Shown: positions 6,487 through 12,651 of the stretch, piece by piece | Position numbering within the stretch: position 1 is the stretch's first letter | How the letters are laid out: each line of letters begins with the position of its first letter | Origin: Acidimicrobiia bacterium | Lineage (GTDB): Bacteria > Actinomycetota > Acidimicrobiia > IMCC26256 > PALSA-555 | Reading direction: 5' to 3' | DNA: 12,651 nucleotides | NCBI GenBank assembly: GCA_017853455.1 | Contig: JAFMJM010000051.1 | Span: 1 to 12,651 of the forward strand | Made by a program: the position numbers and the translations under genes | Notes under the pieces: model-generated | Database searches by the model: none | The model's input: only the letters and a program-made list of their open reading frames with translations | Told to the model about the DNA's origin: nothing

Positions 6487-7548
6487 CTAGAGCCCGATCA
6501 CCTCGGCGACGGCCTCCACGCTGGCGCCGACCGGCTCGCCGATCTCGACCTCGCTGACCGCACGCTGGGGATCCTTGAGTCCGTGGCCGGTGACGGTGCA
6601 CACCACGACGTCGTCGGGACGCACCAGGCCCTCGGTCCCGGCCTGGAGGAGCCCGGCCACCGACGCCGCCGACGCCGGCTCGACGAACACGCCCTCCTGG
6701 GCAGCCAGCATCCGGTACGCGGCGAGGATCTGCTCGTCGGTGACCGCGCCGATGTGCCCACCCGACTCGTCGCGGGCGGCCAGCGCACTGTCCCACGACG
6801 CCGGGTTGCCGATCTGGATGGCGGTGGCGATGGTCTTGGGCTTCGGGACGGCCCGACCGAGCACGAGCGGCGCCGCGCCGGCGGCCTGCCAGCCGAGCAT
6901 CCGGGGGTGGTGGGTGCTGTTGCCCGCCGCCCGGTCCTCGGTGTAGCCGCGCCAGTAGGCGGTGATGTTGCCGGCGTTGCCGACCGGGATGCAGTGCACC
7001 GTCGGGGCGTCACCGAGCTGCTCGACGATCTCGAACGCCGCGGTCTTCTGCCCCTCGATGCGCACCGGGTTGACCGAGTTGACGACCTCCACGCCGGGCT
7101 GCTCGCCGAGCGCCCGCACGATGTCGAGCGCCTCGTCGAACGTGCCGTCGACCGGCACCACCCGCGCGCCGTGGATCAGGGCCTGGGCCAGCTTGCCGAG
7201 GGCGATCTGCCCGGCCGGGAGCACCACGGCGCACGTGAGCCCGGCACGGGTGGCGTAGGCGGCGGCCGACGCCGAGGTGTTGCCGGTCGAGGCGCAGATC
7301 ACGACGCGCGCGCCGTGGCCGAGCGCGGTCGAGACCGCCATCGTCATCCCGCGGTCCTTGAACGAGCCGGTCGGGTTGGCACCCTCGACCTTGAGGTACG
7401 CCCGCTCCACCCCGGCGGCCGCAGCGAGGCGCGGGGCGGGCACGAGCGGCGTGTTGCCCTCGAGGAGGGTCACCACCGGCGTGGCGTCGGTGACCGGCAG
7501 CCGGTCGCGGTAGCGCTCGATGAGTCCGGGCCAGGCGGGCACGGTCAT
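6487..7548 (-). CDS. thrC: Threonine synthase
   Basis: A 353-residue PLP enzyme that converts O-phosphohomoserine to threonine and phosphate, the last step of threonine synthesis. It belongs to the short actinobacterial/Bacillus type. Residues: N-terminal EGNTPLVPAPRL (30-41), PLP-forming Lys64 in GSFKDRGM, CASTGNTSASAAAY (85-98), phosphate-binding VGNAGNI (189-195), and C-terminal VTGHGLKDP. The ATG at 7548 overlaps the hom stop in ATGA and is preceded at once by GGAGGA within the end of hom, which serves as a strong ribosome site. Its substrate requires homoserine kinase, yet no thrB follows; see the ApgM homologue at 634-1788. Confidence 0.96.
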   Translation of the reverse strand: MTVPAWPGLIERYRDRLPVTDATPVVTLLEGNTPLVPAPRLAAAAGVERAYLKVEGANPTGSFKDRGMTMAVSTALGHGARVVICASTGNTSASAAAYATRAGLTCAVVLPAGQIALGKLAQALIHGARVVPVDGTFDEALDIVRALGEQPGVEVVNSVNPVRIEGQKTAAFEIVEQLGDAPTVHCIPVGNAGNITAYWRGYTEDRAAGNSTHHPRMLGWQAAGAAPLVLGRAVPKPKTIATAIQIGNPASWDSALAARDESGGHIGAVTDEQILAAYRMLAAQEGVFVEPASAASVAGLLQAGTEGLVRPDDVVVCTVTGHGLKDPQRAVSEVEIGEPVGASVEAVAEVIGL

Positions 7549-8840
7549 TCCTCCTCGCCGACGACCCGGATGACACTGCCGACCCGGCGCACGGCGTCGG
7601 TTCCGCGCAGGTCGTCGAGCGTGGCCATGAGGTCGGCCTCGCGCGCCCGGTGGGTGATGAACACGAGCCGGGCGTCGGCGCCGATGCCGCGCTGCTCCAT
7701 CGAGGCGATCGACACGCCGTGACGGCCGAACCGCTCGGCGATCGCCGCGAGCACTCCCGGTCGGTCGGCGGCCTCGAGCAGCACGTAGTAGGGCGTGGTC
7801 ACCTCGGCCATCGGGCGGAACGGTGCCGCCGTGAGCTCGCCGATGGTGGCACCCCGGGCACCCGCCACGAGGTTGCGCGCGGCGTCGACGAGGTCACCCA
7901 GCACCGCCGAGGCGGTCGGGTCGCCACCGGCGCCACGGCCGTAGAGCATCAGCTCGCCCACGGCGTCGGCCTCGATGAACACGGCGTTGAACGCCTCGCG
8001 CACCGCCGCCAGCGGATGGTGCACCGGAACCATCGCCGGGTGGACCCGCACGGTGATCGCACCGTCGACCTCCTCGGCCACCGCCAGCAGCTTCACGACG
8101 TACCCGAGGCGGGCCGCCGAGGCGATGTCGTCGGCGGTGATGCCGGTGATGCCCTCACGGTGGACGTCGCCGGGCCCGACCGGCGCCCCGAAGGCGATGG
8201 TGGCGATGATCGCGGCCTTGGCCGCGGCGTCGAAGCCCTCGACGTCGGCGGTCGGGTCGGCCTCGGCGTACCCGAGACGCTGCGCCTCGGCGAGGGCGTC
8301 GGCGAACGGTGCGCCCTCGTCGGCCATGCGGGTGAGGATGTAGTTGGTGGTGCCGTTGACGATGCCGAGCACCCGCCGGATGCGGTCGCCGGCCAGCGAC
8401 TCGCGCAACGGCCGGATGAGCGGGATGCCACCCGCGACCGACGCCTCGAACAGCAGGTCGACGCCGGCGTCGGCGGCGATCCGGAACAGCTCGGGCCCGT
8501 CGCGGGCGATGAGCTCCTTGTTGGCGGTGACCACCGGCTTGCCGGCCCGCAGTGCGGTCTCGATCAGCTGGCGGGCCGGGTCGGTGCCGCCCATGACCTC
8601 GACCACGACGTCGACGTCGGGGTCGGTCACCACGGCGGCGGCGTCCTCGGTGAGCACCCCGGCCGGGATGGCAACGGTCCGGGTCCGACCGGCGTCGCGT
8701 ACGGCGACCCGGGTCACCTCGACCCGGGCGCCGACGCGCGCGGCGATCACGTCACCGTGCTCGGCGACGAGGCGCACCAACGACGCGCCCACGTTGCCGC
8801 AGCCCAGGACCCCGACCCTCACGGTCTCGCGCACGGCCAT
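7545..8840 (-). CDS. hom: Homoserine dehydrogenase with C-terminal ACT domain
   Basis: A 431-residue enzyme reducing aspartate semialdehyde to homoserine with NAD(P)H, the branch point toward threonine and methionine. Layout: Rossmann motif GVLGCGNVG (10-18), TANKEL (105-110), NGTTNYIL (162-169), GYAEADPTADVEG (190-202) with catalytic Asp204 and Lys208, GRGAGGDPTASAV (301-313), and an ACT domain from about 351 to the end that in this family binds threonine for feedback inhibition. No aspartokinase is fused. The ATG at 8840 shares its A with the lysA TGA (TGATG, 1-nt overlap), with GAGGGAG upstream inside lysA. It overlaps thrC by 4 nt at the other end, so the three genes are translationally coupled. 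Confidence 0.97.
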   Translation of the reverse strand: MAVRETVRVGVLGCGNVGASLVRLVAEHGDVIAARVGARVEVTRVAVRDAGRTRTVAIPAGVLTEDAAAVVTDPDVDVVVEVMGGTDPARQLIETALRAGKPVVTANKELIARDGPELFRIAADAGVDLLFEASVAGGIPLIRPLRESLAGDRIRRVLGIVNGTTNYILTRMADEGAPFADALAEAQRLGYAEADPTADVEGFDAAAKAAIIATIAFGAPVGPGDVHREGITGITADDIASAARLGYVVKLLAVAEEVDGAITVRVHPAMVPVHHPLAAVREAFNAVFIEADAVGELMLYGRGAGGDPTASAVLGDLVDAARNLVAGARGATIGELTAAPFRPMAEVTTPYYVLLEAADRPGVLAAIAERFGRHGVSIASMEQRGIGADARLVFITHRAREADLMATLDDLRGTDAVRRVGSVIRVVGEEE

Positions 8841-10141
8841 CAGTCTGCTCCCTCGACGTCACGGGCCAGGAGGTCGTCGAGCGACTCCCGGCGCACCACC
8901 GCCCGGGCCCGGCCGTCGCGCACGAACACGACCGCCGCCCGGGGAACCAGGTTGTAGTTCGACGCCATGGAGGCACCGTACGCGCCGGTCACGGGGGTGG
9001 CCACCAGGTCACCCGGGCCGACCGTGCCCGGCAGGTGGGCGTCGGTCACCAGGACGTCGCCCTGCTCGCAGTGCTTGCCCACGATGGTGCAGGTCAGGTC
9101 GCGGGGGGCGTCGGGCGTCGAGGGGAGGAAGGCCTCGTAGCGGGCGCCGTAGAGGATGGGCCGCGGGTTGTCGGACATGCCGCCGTCGACCGCCAGGTAG
9201 GTGCCCACTCCCGGGATCTCCTTGCGGGTCCCGACCCGGTAGAGGGTGAGGGCCGCCGGGGCCACGATCGACCGTCCCGGCTCGACCAGGAGCCGTGGAT
9301 CGGCCTCGAGGCCGGTCGCGGCCCGGGCCGCGGCCACGGCGTCGCGCAGGACCGCCGCGTACTCGGCGACCGTCGGCTCCGGGTCGTCGGCGGCGGTGTA
9401 CCGCACTCCCAGGCCGCCACCCAGGTCGAGCTCGGCGGTGGTGACGCCGGCCTGCTCGAGCTCGCGGGCGAGCGCCACGACGACCTCGACCGCCCGGGCG
9501 TACGAGGCGAGCACCCAGATCTGCGACCCGATGTGGCAGTGCAGCCCGGCGTAGGTGAGCGTCGGGCTGGCCGCCACGCGCGAGGCGGCGGCGAACGCCA
9601 CCCCGCCCGACACGGTGAAGCCGAACTTCGACTCCTCGGTGCCGGTCTCGATGAACTCGTGGGTGTGGGCCTCGACGCCGGGCGTGACCCGGACCAGGAC
9701 CGCCGGGGTGACCCCGAGCTCGGCGGCGATCCGCTCGAGGCGGTCGATCTCGTCGTGGGAGTCGGCGACGATGCGCCCCACCCCGGCGGCCAACGCCGCC
9801 CGCACCTCGTCGTCGGACTTGTTGTTGCCGTGCAGCACGATCCGCTCGGGCGGGAACCCGGCCCGGAGCGCGACGTGGAGCTCGCCGCCGGTGGCGACGT
9901 CGAGGTTGCAGCCCTCCTCGGCGACCAGGCGCGCCATCGCCGTGCACAGGAACGCCTTGCCGGCGTAGGTCACGGCGTCGGGCCCGAAGGCGGCGACGTA
10001 GGCGCGACAGCGCGCCCGGATCGTGTCCTCGTCGTAGACGTAGACGGGCGTGCCGAACTCGGCGGCCACCGCCTCGAGGTCGAGGTCGAGCAGCGCCGCC
10101 GGGACGAGCGTCCGGTCGAACGGGGCGGACGGCGTGACCAC
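8840..10141 (-). CDS. lysA: Diaminopimelate decarboxylase
   Basis: A 433-residue PLP enzyme of fold type III that decarboxylates meso-diaminopimelate to L-lysine. Counting from the GTG at 10141: PLP Lys62 in YAGKAFL, GLHCHIGSQ (199-207), phosphate-binding GGGLG (241-245), EPGRSIV (287-293), and the active-site Cys358-Glu359 in GKHCEQGD, contributed across the dimer, plus Tyr388 in GAYG. The GTG leaves 2 nt after the argS stop; a TTG two codons upstream at 10147 would overlap that stop in TTGA. Neither has a clear Shine-Dalgarno, so re-initiation from argS is likely. The frame stays open far upstream but that part is low-complexity Arg/Gly and lies inside argS, so it is not coding. It ends in a 1-nt overlap with hom. 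Confidence 0.96.
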   Translation of the reverse strand: MVTPSAPFDRTLVPAALLDLDLEAVAAEFGTPVYVYDEDTIRARCRAYVAAFGPDAVTYAGKAFLCTAMARLVAEEGCNLDVATGGELHVALRAGFPPERIVLHGNNKSDDEVRAALAAGVGRIVADSHDEIDRLERIAAELGVTPAVLVRVTPGVEAHTHEFIETGTEESKFGFTVSGGVAFAAASRVAASPTLTYAGLHCHIGSQIWVLASYARAVEVVVALARELEQAGVTTAELDLGGGLGVRYTAADDPEPTVAEYAAVLRDAVAAARAATGLEADPRLLVEPGRSIVAPAALTLYRVGTRKEIPGVGTYLAVDGGMSDNPRPILYGARYEAFLPSTPDAPRDLTCTIVGKHCEQGDVLVTDAHLPGTVGPGDLVATPVTGAYGASMASNYNLVPRAAVVFVRDGRARAVVRRESLDDLLARDVEGAD

Positions 10142-10143
10142 GG

Positions 10144-11811
10144 TCAAGCGTCCGCGGCCGCGCCCGGTTCGGCGTCGTCGTCGCCGAGCCGGTGCATCTC
10201 GTCGGGGGCACCCACGCCCAGGATGGCGAGCGCGTTGGCGAGTCCGACGCGGCAGGCTTCGGCCAGCCAGAGGCGGGCCTGGGTGAGCGCGACGTCGTCG
10301 GAGATCACCCGGCAGTCGCGGTAGAAGCCGTGGAAGCGCGCCGCGAAGTCGCGCACCCACGTGGTGACCCGGTGGGGGGCGCGCATTGCGGCGGCCTCGG
10401 CCACCACCTCGGGGAACACCGCCAGCGCGCGCAGCAGGTCGAGCTCGCGCTCGTGCACGAGCGGGGCCAGGTTGGCGTCGGGCAGCGGCAGACGGTGCAC
10501 GCCCCGGGCGGTCGCCTGGCGGGCGATCGAGGCGATGCGGGCGTGCGCGTACTGCACGTAGTAGACGGGGTTCTCCATCGACTGCGCGGTGACGACGTCG
10601 AGGTCGAAGGTCTGGGCGGTGTCGATGCCCTGCAGGAGGAAGGTGAGTCGGCAGACGTCGGGGTCGACCTCGTCGAGGATGTCGGCGAGGGTCACGACTG
10701 TGCCCGCCCGCTTGGAGATCCGCACCGGCTCGCCACCGCGCATCAGCTTCACCAGCTGCCCGAGCAGGACCTCGGGCTCACCGGCCGGGTGACCGAGCGC
10801 CGCGAGCCCCGACTGCAGCGACTTCACCTGGCCGTGGTGGTCGGCGCCCCAGATGTCGATGAGGTGGGTCCAGCCGCGGGCGAACTTGTCCTCGTGGTAG
10901 GCGAGGTCGTTGCACAGATAGGTGGTGGTGCCGTCGGACTTCACCAGCACCCGGTCGCGCTGGTCACCGAAGTCGGTGGCCCGGAGCCAGGTCGCGCCGT
11001 CGGCGGCGAAGCTCATCCCGCGCTCCTCGAGGGTGGCGAGCACGCGGGCGACGTCGCCGCGCTCGTGCAGCACCCGCTCGGAGAACCACGTGTCGAAGTG
11101 CACGCCGATGCGCCCCAGGTCGTGGCGCAGCGACGCCACCACCTGCTGGTAGCCCCACTCGCGCGCCTGGTCGACCGTGACGGCGTCGCCGAGCTCGGCG
11201 CGCATGCGGTCGGCCATCTCCACCAGGTACTCGCCCTGGTAGCCGTCCTCGGGGAGCGGCGAGTTCGTGTAGCGGGCGTGGAGCGACGCCGCGAACAGGT
11301 CGAGCTGCACGCCGGCGTCGTTGAGGTAGTACTCGCGGTGCACCTCGGCGCCCTGGGCGGCCAGCAGGTTGGCGAGGGCGTCGCCCACCGCCACCCAGCG
11401 GCCGCCCCCGGCGTGGAGGGGCCCCGTGGGGTTGGCCGACACGAACTCGAGGTTGATCCGCTGCCCCGCCAGGGCGGTGCCGTGGCCGAAGTCGTCGGCG
11501 CGGGCCACCACCGTGCGGAGCACGTCGTGGAGCCAGGCCGGGTCGAGGTGCAGGTTGACGAAGCCGGGGCCGGCCACCTCGGCCCGGGCCAGGTGGGCGG
11601 GCGGGGCGGCGGTCAGGGCCTCGACCAGGCGTGCGGCGGCGTCACGGGGCGCGACCCCGGCCGTCTTGGCGACCTTGAGGGCGACGTTGGTGGTCCAGTC
11701 GCCGAACTCGGGCTTCTCCGACGGCGTGAGCTCGACCCCACCGGGCGGCACGGGCAGGCCGGCCTGCTCGAGCGCACGCTCGACGGCGCCGATGAGGGTG
11801 TCGCGGATCAC
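10144..11811 (-). CDS. argS: Arginyl-tRNA synthetase
   Basis: A 555-residue class I synthetase that charges tRNA-Arg. Features: N-terminal additional domain (1 to about 110) for the tRNA D-loop, catalytic domain with SANPTGPLHAGGGRW (125-139; the HIGH motif reads HAGG), REYYLNDAG (159-167), IWGADHHG (320-327), and the second signature RISKRAG (364-370) in place of KMSKS. The DALR anticodon-binding domain runs from about residue 440 to the end and includes FHGFYRDCRV. The HxGG form is, as I recall it, also the mycobacterial one, so activity is expected. The GTG at 11811 has AAAGGA about 8 nt upstream. First gene of the operon; a tRNA-Arg gene lies about 0.8 kb away on the opposite strand. Confidence 0.96.
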   Translation of the reverse strand: MIRDTLIGAVERALEQAGLPVPPGGVELTPSEKPEFGDWTTNVALKVAKTAGVAPRDAAARLVEALTAAPPAHLARAEVAGPGFVNLHLDPAWLHDVLRTVVARADDFGHGTALAGQRINLEFVSANPTGPLHAGGGRWVAVGDALANLLAAQGAEVHREYYLNDAGVQLDLFAASLHARYTNSPLPEDGYQGEYLVEMADRMRAELGDAVTVDQAREWGYQQVVASLRHDLGRIGVHFDTWFSERVLHERGDVARVLATLEERGMSFAADGATWLRATDFGDQRDRVLVKSDGTTTYLCNDLAYHEDKFARGWTHLIDIWGADHHGQVKSLQSGLAALGHPAGEPEVLLGQLVKLMRGGEPVRISKRAGTVVTLADILDEVDPDVCRLTFLLQGIDTAQTFDLDVVTAQSMENPVYYVQYAHARIASIARQATARGVHRLPLPDANLAPLVHERELDLLRALAVFPEVVAEAAAMRAPHRVTTWVRDFAARFHGFYRDCRVISDDVALTQARLWLAEACRVGLANALAILGVGAPDEMHRLGDDDAEPGAAADA

Positions 11812-11826
11812 GGGGAGGTCCTTTGC

Positions 11827-11849
11827 GGCCGGGCCGGATCAGCCCGGCC
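11827..11849 (-). promoter_or_regulatory. 8-bp perfect hairpin in the argS leader
   Basis: GGCCGGGC (11827-11834) pairs with GCCCGGCC (11842-11849) around a 7-nt loop, about 5 nt before the argS AAAGGA ribosome site. No T-run follows, so it is not a standard terminator for the upstream lipoprotein gene. It may shield or expose the ribosome site, or help termination of the upstream gene. Confidence 0.45.
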
Positions 11850-11873
11850 TCGGCTGGCCGACGGGGACCCCGA

Positions 11874-11879
11874 ATCGTA
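11874..11879 (-). promoter_or_regulatory. Candidate argS-operon -10 element
   Basis: The minus-strand hexamer TACGAT fits TANNNT and lies in the gap of 100 nt between the lipoprotein stop and argS. It would give a leader of about 55 nt containing the hairpin at 11827-11849. No good -35 is visible. Confidence 0.3.
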
Positions 11880-11911
11880 GTTCCGCGGTGCCCCGGGCCC
11901 CCGGCCCGTTC

Positions 11912-12454
11912 TCAGCAGAGGGTGGCGGTCGGCTCGATCCGCACCAGGACGTCGAGCCGACCCTGGCGCTCCGCGCACAGCTGCGTCCCCGGGAAGCCGG
12001 CGTCGAGGAGCCGGGCGCCCGAGAGCTCCGTGGCCGTCCAGATCGCCTGGGGATCGCCCGACTGCGGACGCGACCCCGGACACTTCGCCGGGCTGCTGAC
12101 GCGCATGACGTCGCCGTTCACGATCACGGCCACGCGCACCGTCGCACCGCCCTGCCCCAGGGCGACGCAGACGTCGTTCTCGCCGGGCACCGGCGTGCCT
12201 CCGGACCGGGCGGTCTCGCCGGGCTCCACCCCGACCGGGTTCCCCGACCGCCCGGTGTACGGCCAGAAGCCCACCGAGGTGCCGAGTCGGTTGGCGACGG
12301 TGAGCGACCGCTCCTCCCCGGACCCGCGCCGCTCGACCCGCCCGTCCGTGCCGGAACCGCCGCCGCACCCGACCAGTGCCAGCGCCATCAGGCCCACGGT
12401 GACCACCGCCGCCACTGTCGGCCCGATCGACCCCGCCCTGCGCTCTTGGTGCAC
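11912..12454 (-). CDS. Hypothetical lipoprotein
   Basis: I do not recognise the family. With the GTG at 12454 the protein has 180 residues: a short basic N-terminus (MHQERRAG), a hydrophobic segment (about 11-28) and a lipobox LVGC with Cys30, then GGGSG. This is a standard lipoprotein signal, so the mature protein should be lipid-anchored outside the cytoplasmic membrane. After a short charged linker (to about 50) the mature part carries four more cysteines (96, 125, 160 and the very last residue 180), enough for two disulfides. The GTG is chosen because GGAG lies 8 nt upstream; a GTG two codons earlier is possible, and the in-frame ATG at 12535 would precede the predicted -10. It is monocistronic, with divergent tRNA-Arg on one side and argS downstream. 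Confidence 0.75.
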   Translation of the reverse strand: MHQERRAGSIGPTVAAVVTVGLMALALVGCGGGSGTDGRVERRGSGEERSLTVANRLGTSVGFWPYTGRSGNPVGVEPGETARSGGTPVPGENDVCVALGQGGATVRVAVIVNGDVMRVSSPAKCPGSRPQSGDPQAIWTATELSGARLLDAGFPGTQLCAERQGRLDVLVRIEPTATLC

Positions 12455-12488
12455 CGTCACGACTCCGTTCTCCGCCCGGTCTCGTGCC

Positions 12489-12506
12489 GTTCCGCCGTCG
12501 GAACGA
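12489..12506. promoter_or_regulatory. Perfect 7-bp inverted repeat upstream of the lipoprotein gene
   Basis: CGTTCCG (12489-12495) and CGGAACG (12500-12506) flank 4 nt. It lies between the predicted -10 (12526-12521) and the GTG at 12454, so it is either a leader hairpin or an operator. It does not match the actinobacterial SOS box. Confidence 0.4.
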
Positions 12507-12520
12507 CCCGAACACCGGAA

Positions 12521-12526
12521 GGCTAC
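12521..12526 (-). promoter_or_regulatory. Candidate -10 element for the lipoprotein gene
   Basis: The minus-strand hexamer TAGCCT, within GGTAGCCT, fits TANNNT and would start a leader of about 60 nt. No clear -35 is present. The same octamer precedes the tRNA gene on the other strand. Confidence 0.3.
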
Positions 12527-12582
12527 CGACGGCACACTGCGCCGACCCGGGCACCGGAGGGGGTGCTCCGACCGGGGCTTGG

Positions 12583-12588
12583 TAGCCT
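12583..12588 (+). promoter_or_regulatory. Candidate -10 element for tRNA-Arg
   Basis: TAGCCT (TANNNT) ends 9 nt before the first base of the tRNA, so transcription would begin about 2-3 nt before the mature 5' end. No TTGACA-like -35 is seen at the right distance. Confidence 0.3.
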
Positions 12589-12597
12589 CGGCCGTCT

Positions 12598-12651
12598 GCC
12601 CTCGTAGCTCAGCGGATAGAGCATCGGCCTCCGGAGCCGTGTGCGCAGGTT
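12598..12651 (+). tRNA. tRNA-Arg (anticodon CCG), 3' part cut by window edge
   Basis: The first 54 nt of a tRNA fold as expected: acceptor 5' strand GCCCTCG, then TA, D-stem GCTC/GAGC with loop AGCGGATA, anticodon loop CTCCGGA with anticodon CCG (reads CGG, Arg), 4-nt variable loop GTGC, T-stem 5' strand GCAGG and the first TT of the T-loop. Four of five anticodon-stem pairs form; the outermost (27-43) is T opposite T. The 3' half of the T-arm and the acceptor lie outside. CGG should be a heavily used Arg codon at this GC content. Confidence 0.92.

Noticed and set aside
3121..8957. Long plus-strand frames 3121-4905, 6058-7722 and 7650-8957.
   Set aside because: They lie opposite the AMP ligase, thrC/SDR and hom, whose motifs are unmistakable, and their translations are low-complexity.
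10148..10360. Long open N-terminal extension of lysA up to an ATG at 10360.
   Set aside because: The extension is low-complexity Arg/Gly/Pro sequence in an alternate frame of argS, which is clearly coding there; family alignment starts near 10141.
11884..11893. GGGCACCGCG on the minus strand before argS resembles the T-box core TGGNACCGCG, and T-boxes precede synthetase genes.
   Set aside because: Only the short core is matched. Stem I would have to lie inside the lipoprotein coding region, and no AGTA bulge, specifier loop or competing terminator pairing could be found. In such GC-rich DNA the match is probably chance.
11889..11909. GGGCCC/CCGGG palindromes just after the lipoprotein stop as a terminator.
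   Set aside because: Pairing arms leave a 2-nt loop and no T-run, so a stable terminator hairpin is unlikely.
12455..12535. ATG at 12535 as the start of the lipoprotein, giving 207 residues.
   Set aside because: It would place 27 polar residues before the lipoprotein signal, and it lies upstream of the predicted -10; the GTG at 12454 has a well-placed GGAG.

Overview
This is a very GC-rich window with coding on both strands, GTG starts at many genes, overlapping stop/start codons and TANNNT-type -10 elements. It looks like a chromosomal core region of an actinobacterium. The gene order argS-lysA-hom-thrC-(...)-rho is the one known from Mycobacterium and relatives. The archaeal-type phosphoglycerate mutase homologue and the general character of the genes make me favour a deep-branching class such as Acidimicrobiia, but that placement is inference.

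Layout, right to left along the minus strand. A partial tRNA-Arg (anticodon CCG) is cut by the right edge and points outward. Beside it, divergent, is an orphan lipoprotein gene. Then comes a tightly packed minus-strand operon: argS (arginyl-tRNA synthetase), lysA (last step of lysine synthesis), hom (homoserine dehydrogenase with ACT domain), thrC (threonine synthase) and a short-chain dehydrogenase. Gene junctions there range from a 4-nt overlap to a gap of 2 nt. A lone plus-strand class II aldolase/adducin-like gene converges on the dehydrogenase gene. It diverges, across only about 40-50 nt, from a coupled pair: an acyl-CoA-synthetase-like AMP ligase and a type-B carboxylesterase. Next is a cofactor-independent phosphoglycerate mutase homologue (ApgM type). 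The left edge cuts the gene for transcription terminator Rho, of which the first 144 codons are visible.

How it works together. hom and thrC provide steps of threonine synthesis, and lysA ends the lysine branch of the same aspartate pathway. Homoserine kinase (thrB), which normally sits between thrC and rho in actinobacteria, is missing. Instead there is a five-gene insertion ending in the ApgM homologue, a family proposed elsewhere as a non-orthologous homoserine kinase. That is the most interesting biological point here. The inserted dehydrogenase, aldolase-like, AMP-ligase and esterase genes look like a small catabolic or acyl-activation set of unknown substrate.

Regulation that can be read: three genes (apgM, AMP ligase, aldolase-like) have a TANNNT hexamer 7-8 nt before a GTG and no Shine-Dalgarno, as expected for leaderless mRNAs. 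rho has a plausible -35/-10 and a leader of about 150 nt with two hairpins followed by a C-rich, G-poor tract, as expected for Rho autoregulation. No mobile element, CRISPR array, phage gene or gene-free stretch over 300 nt was seen. I found no convincing new defence or mobile system.
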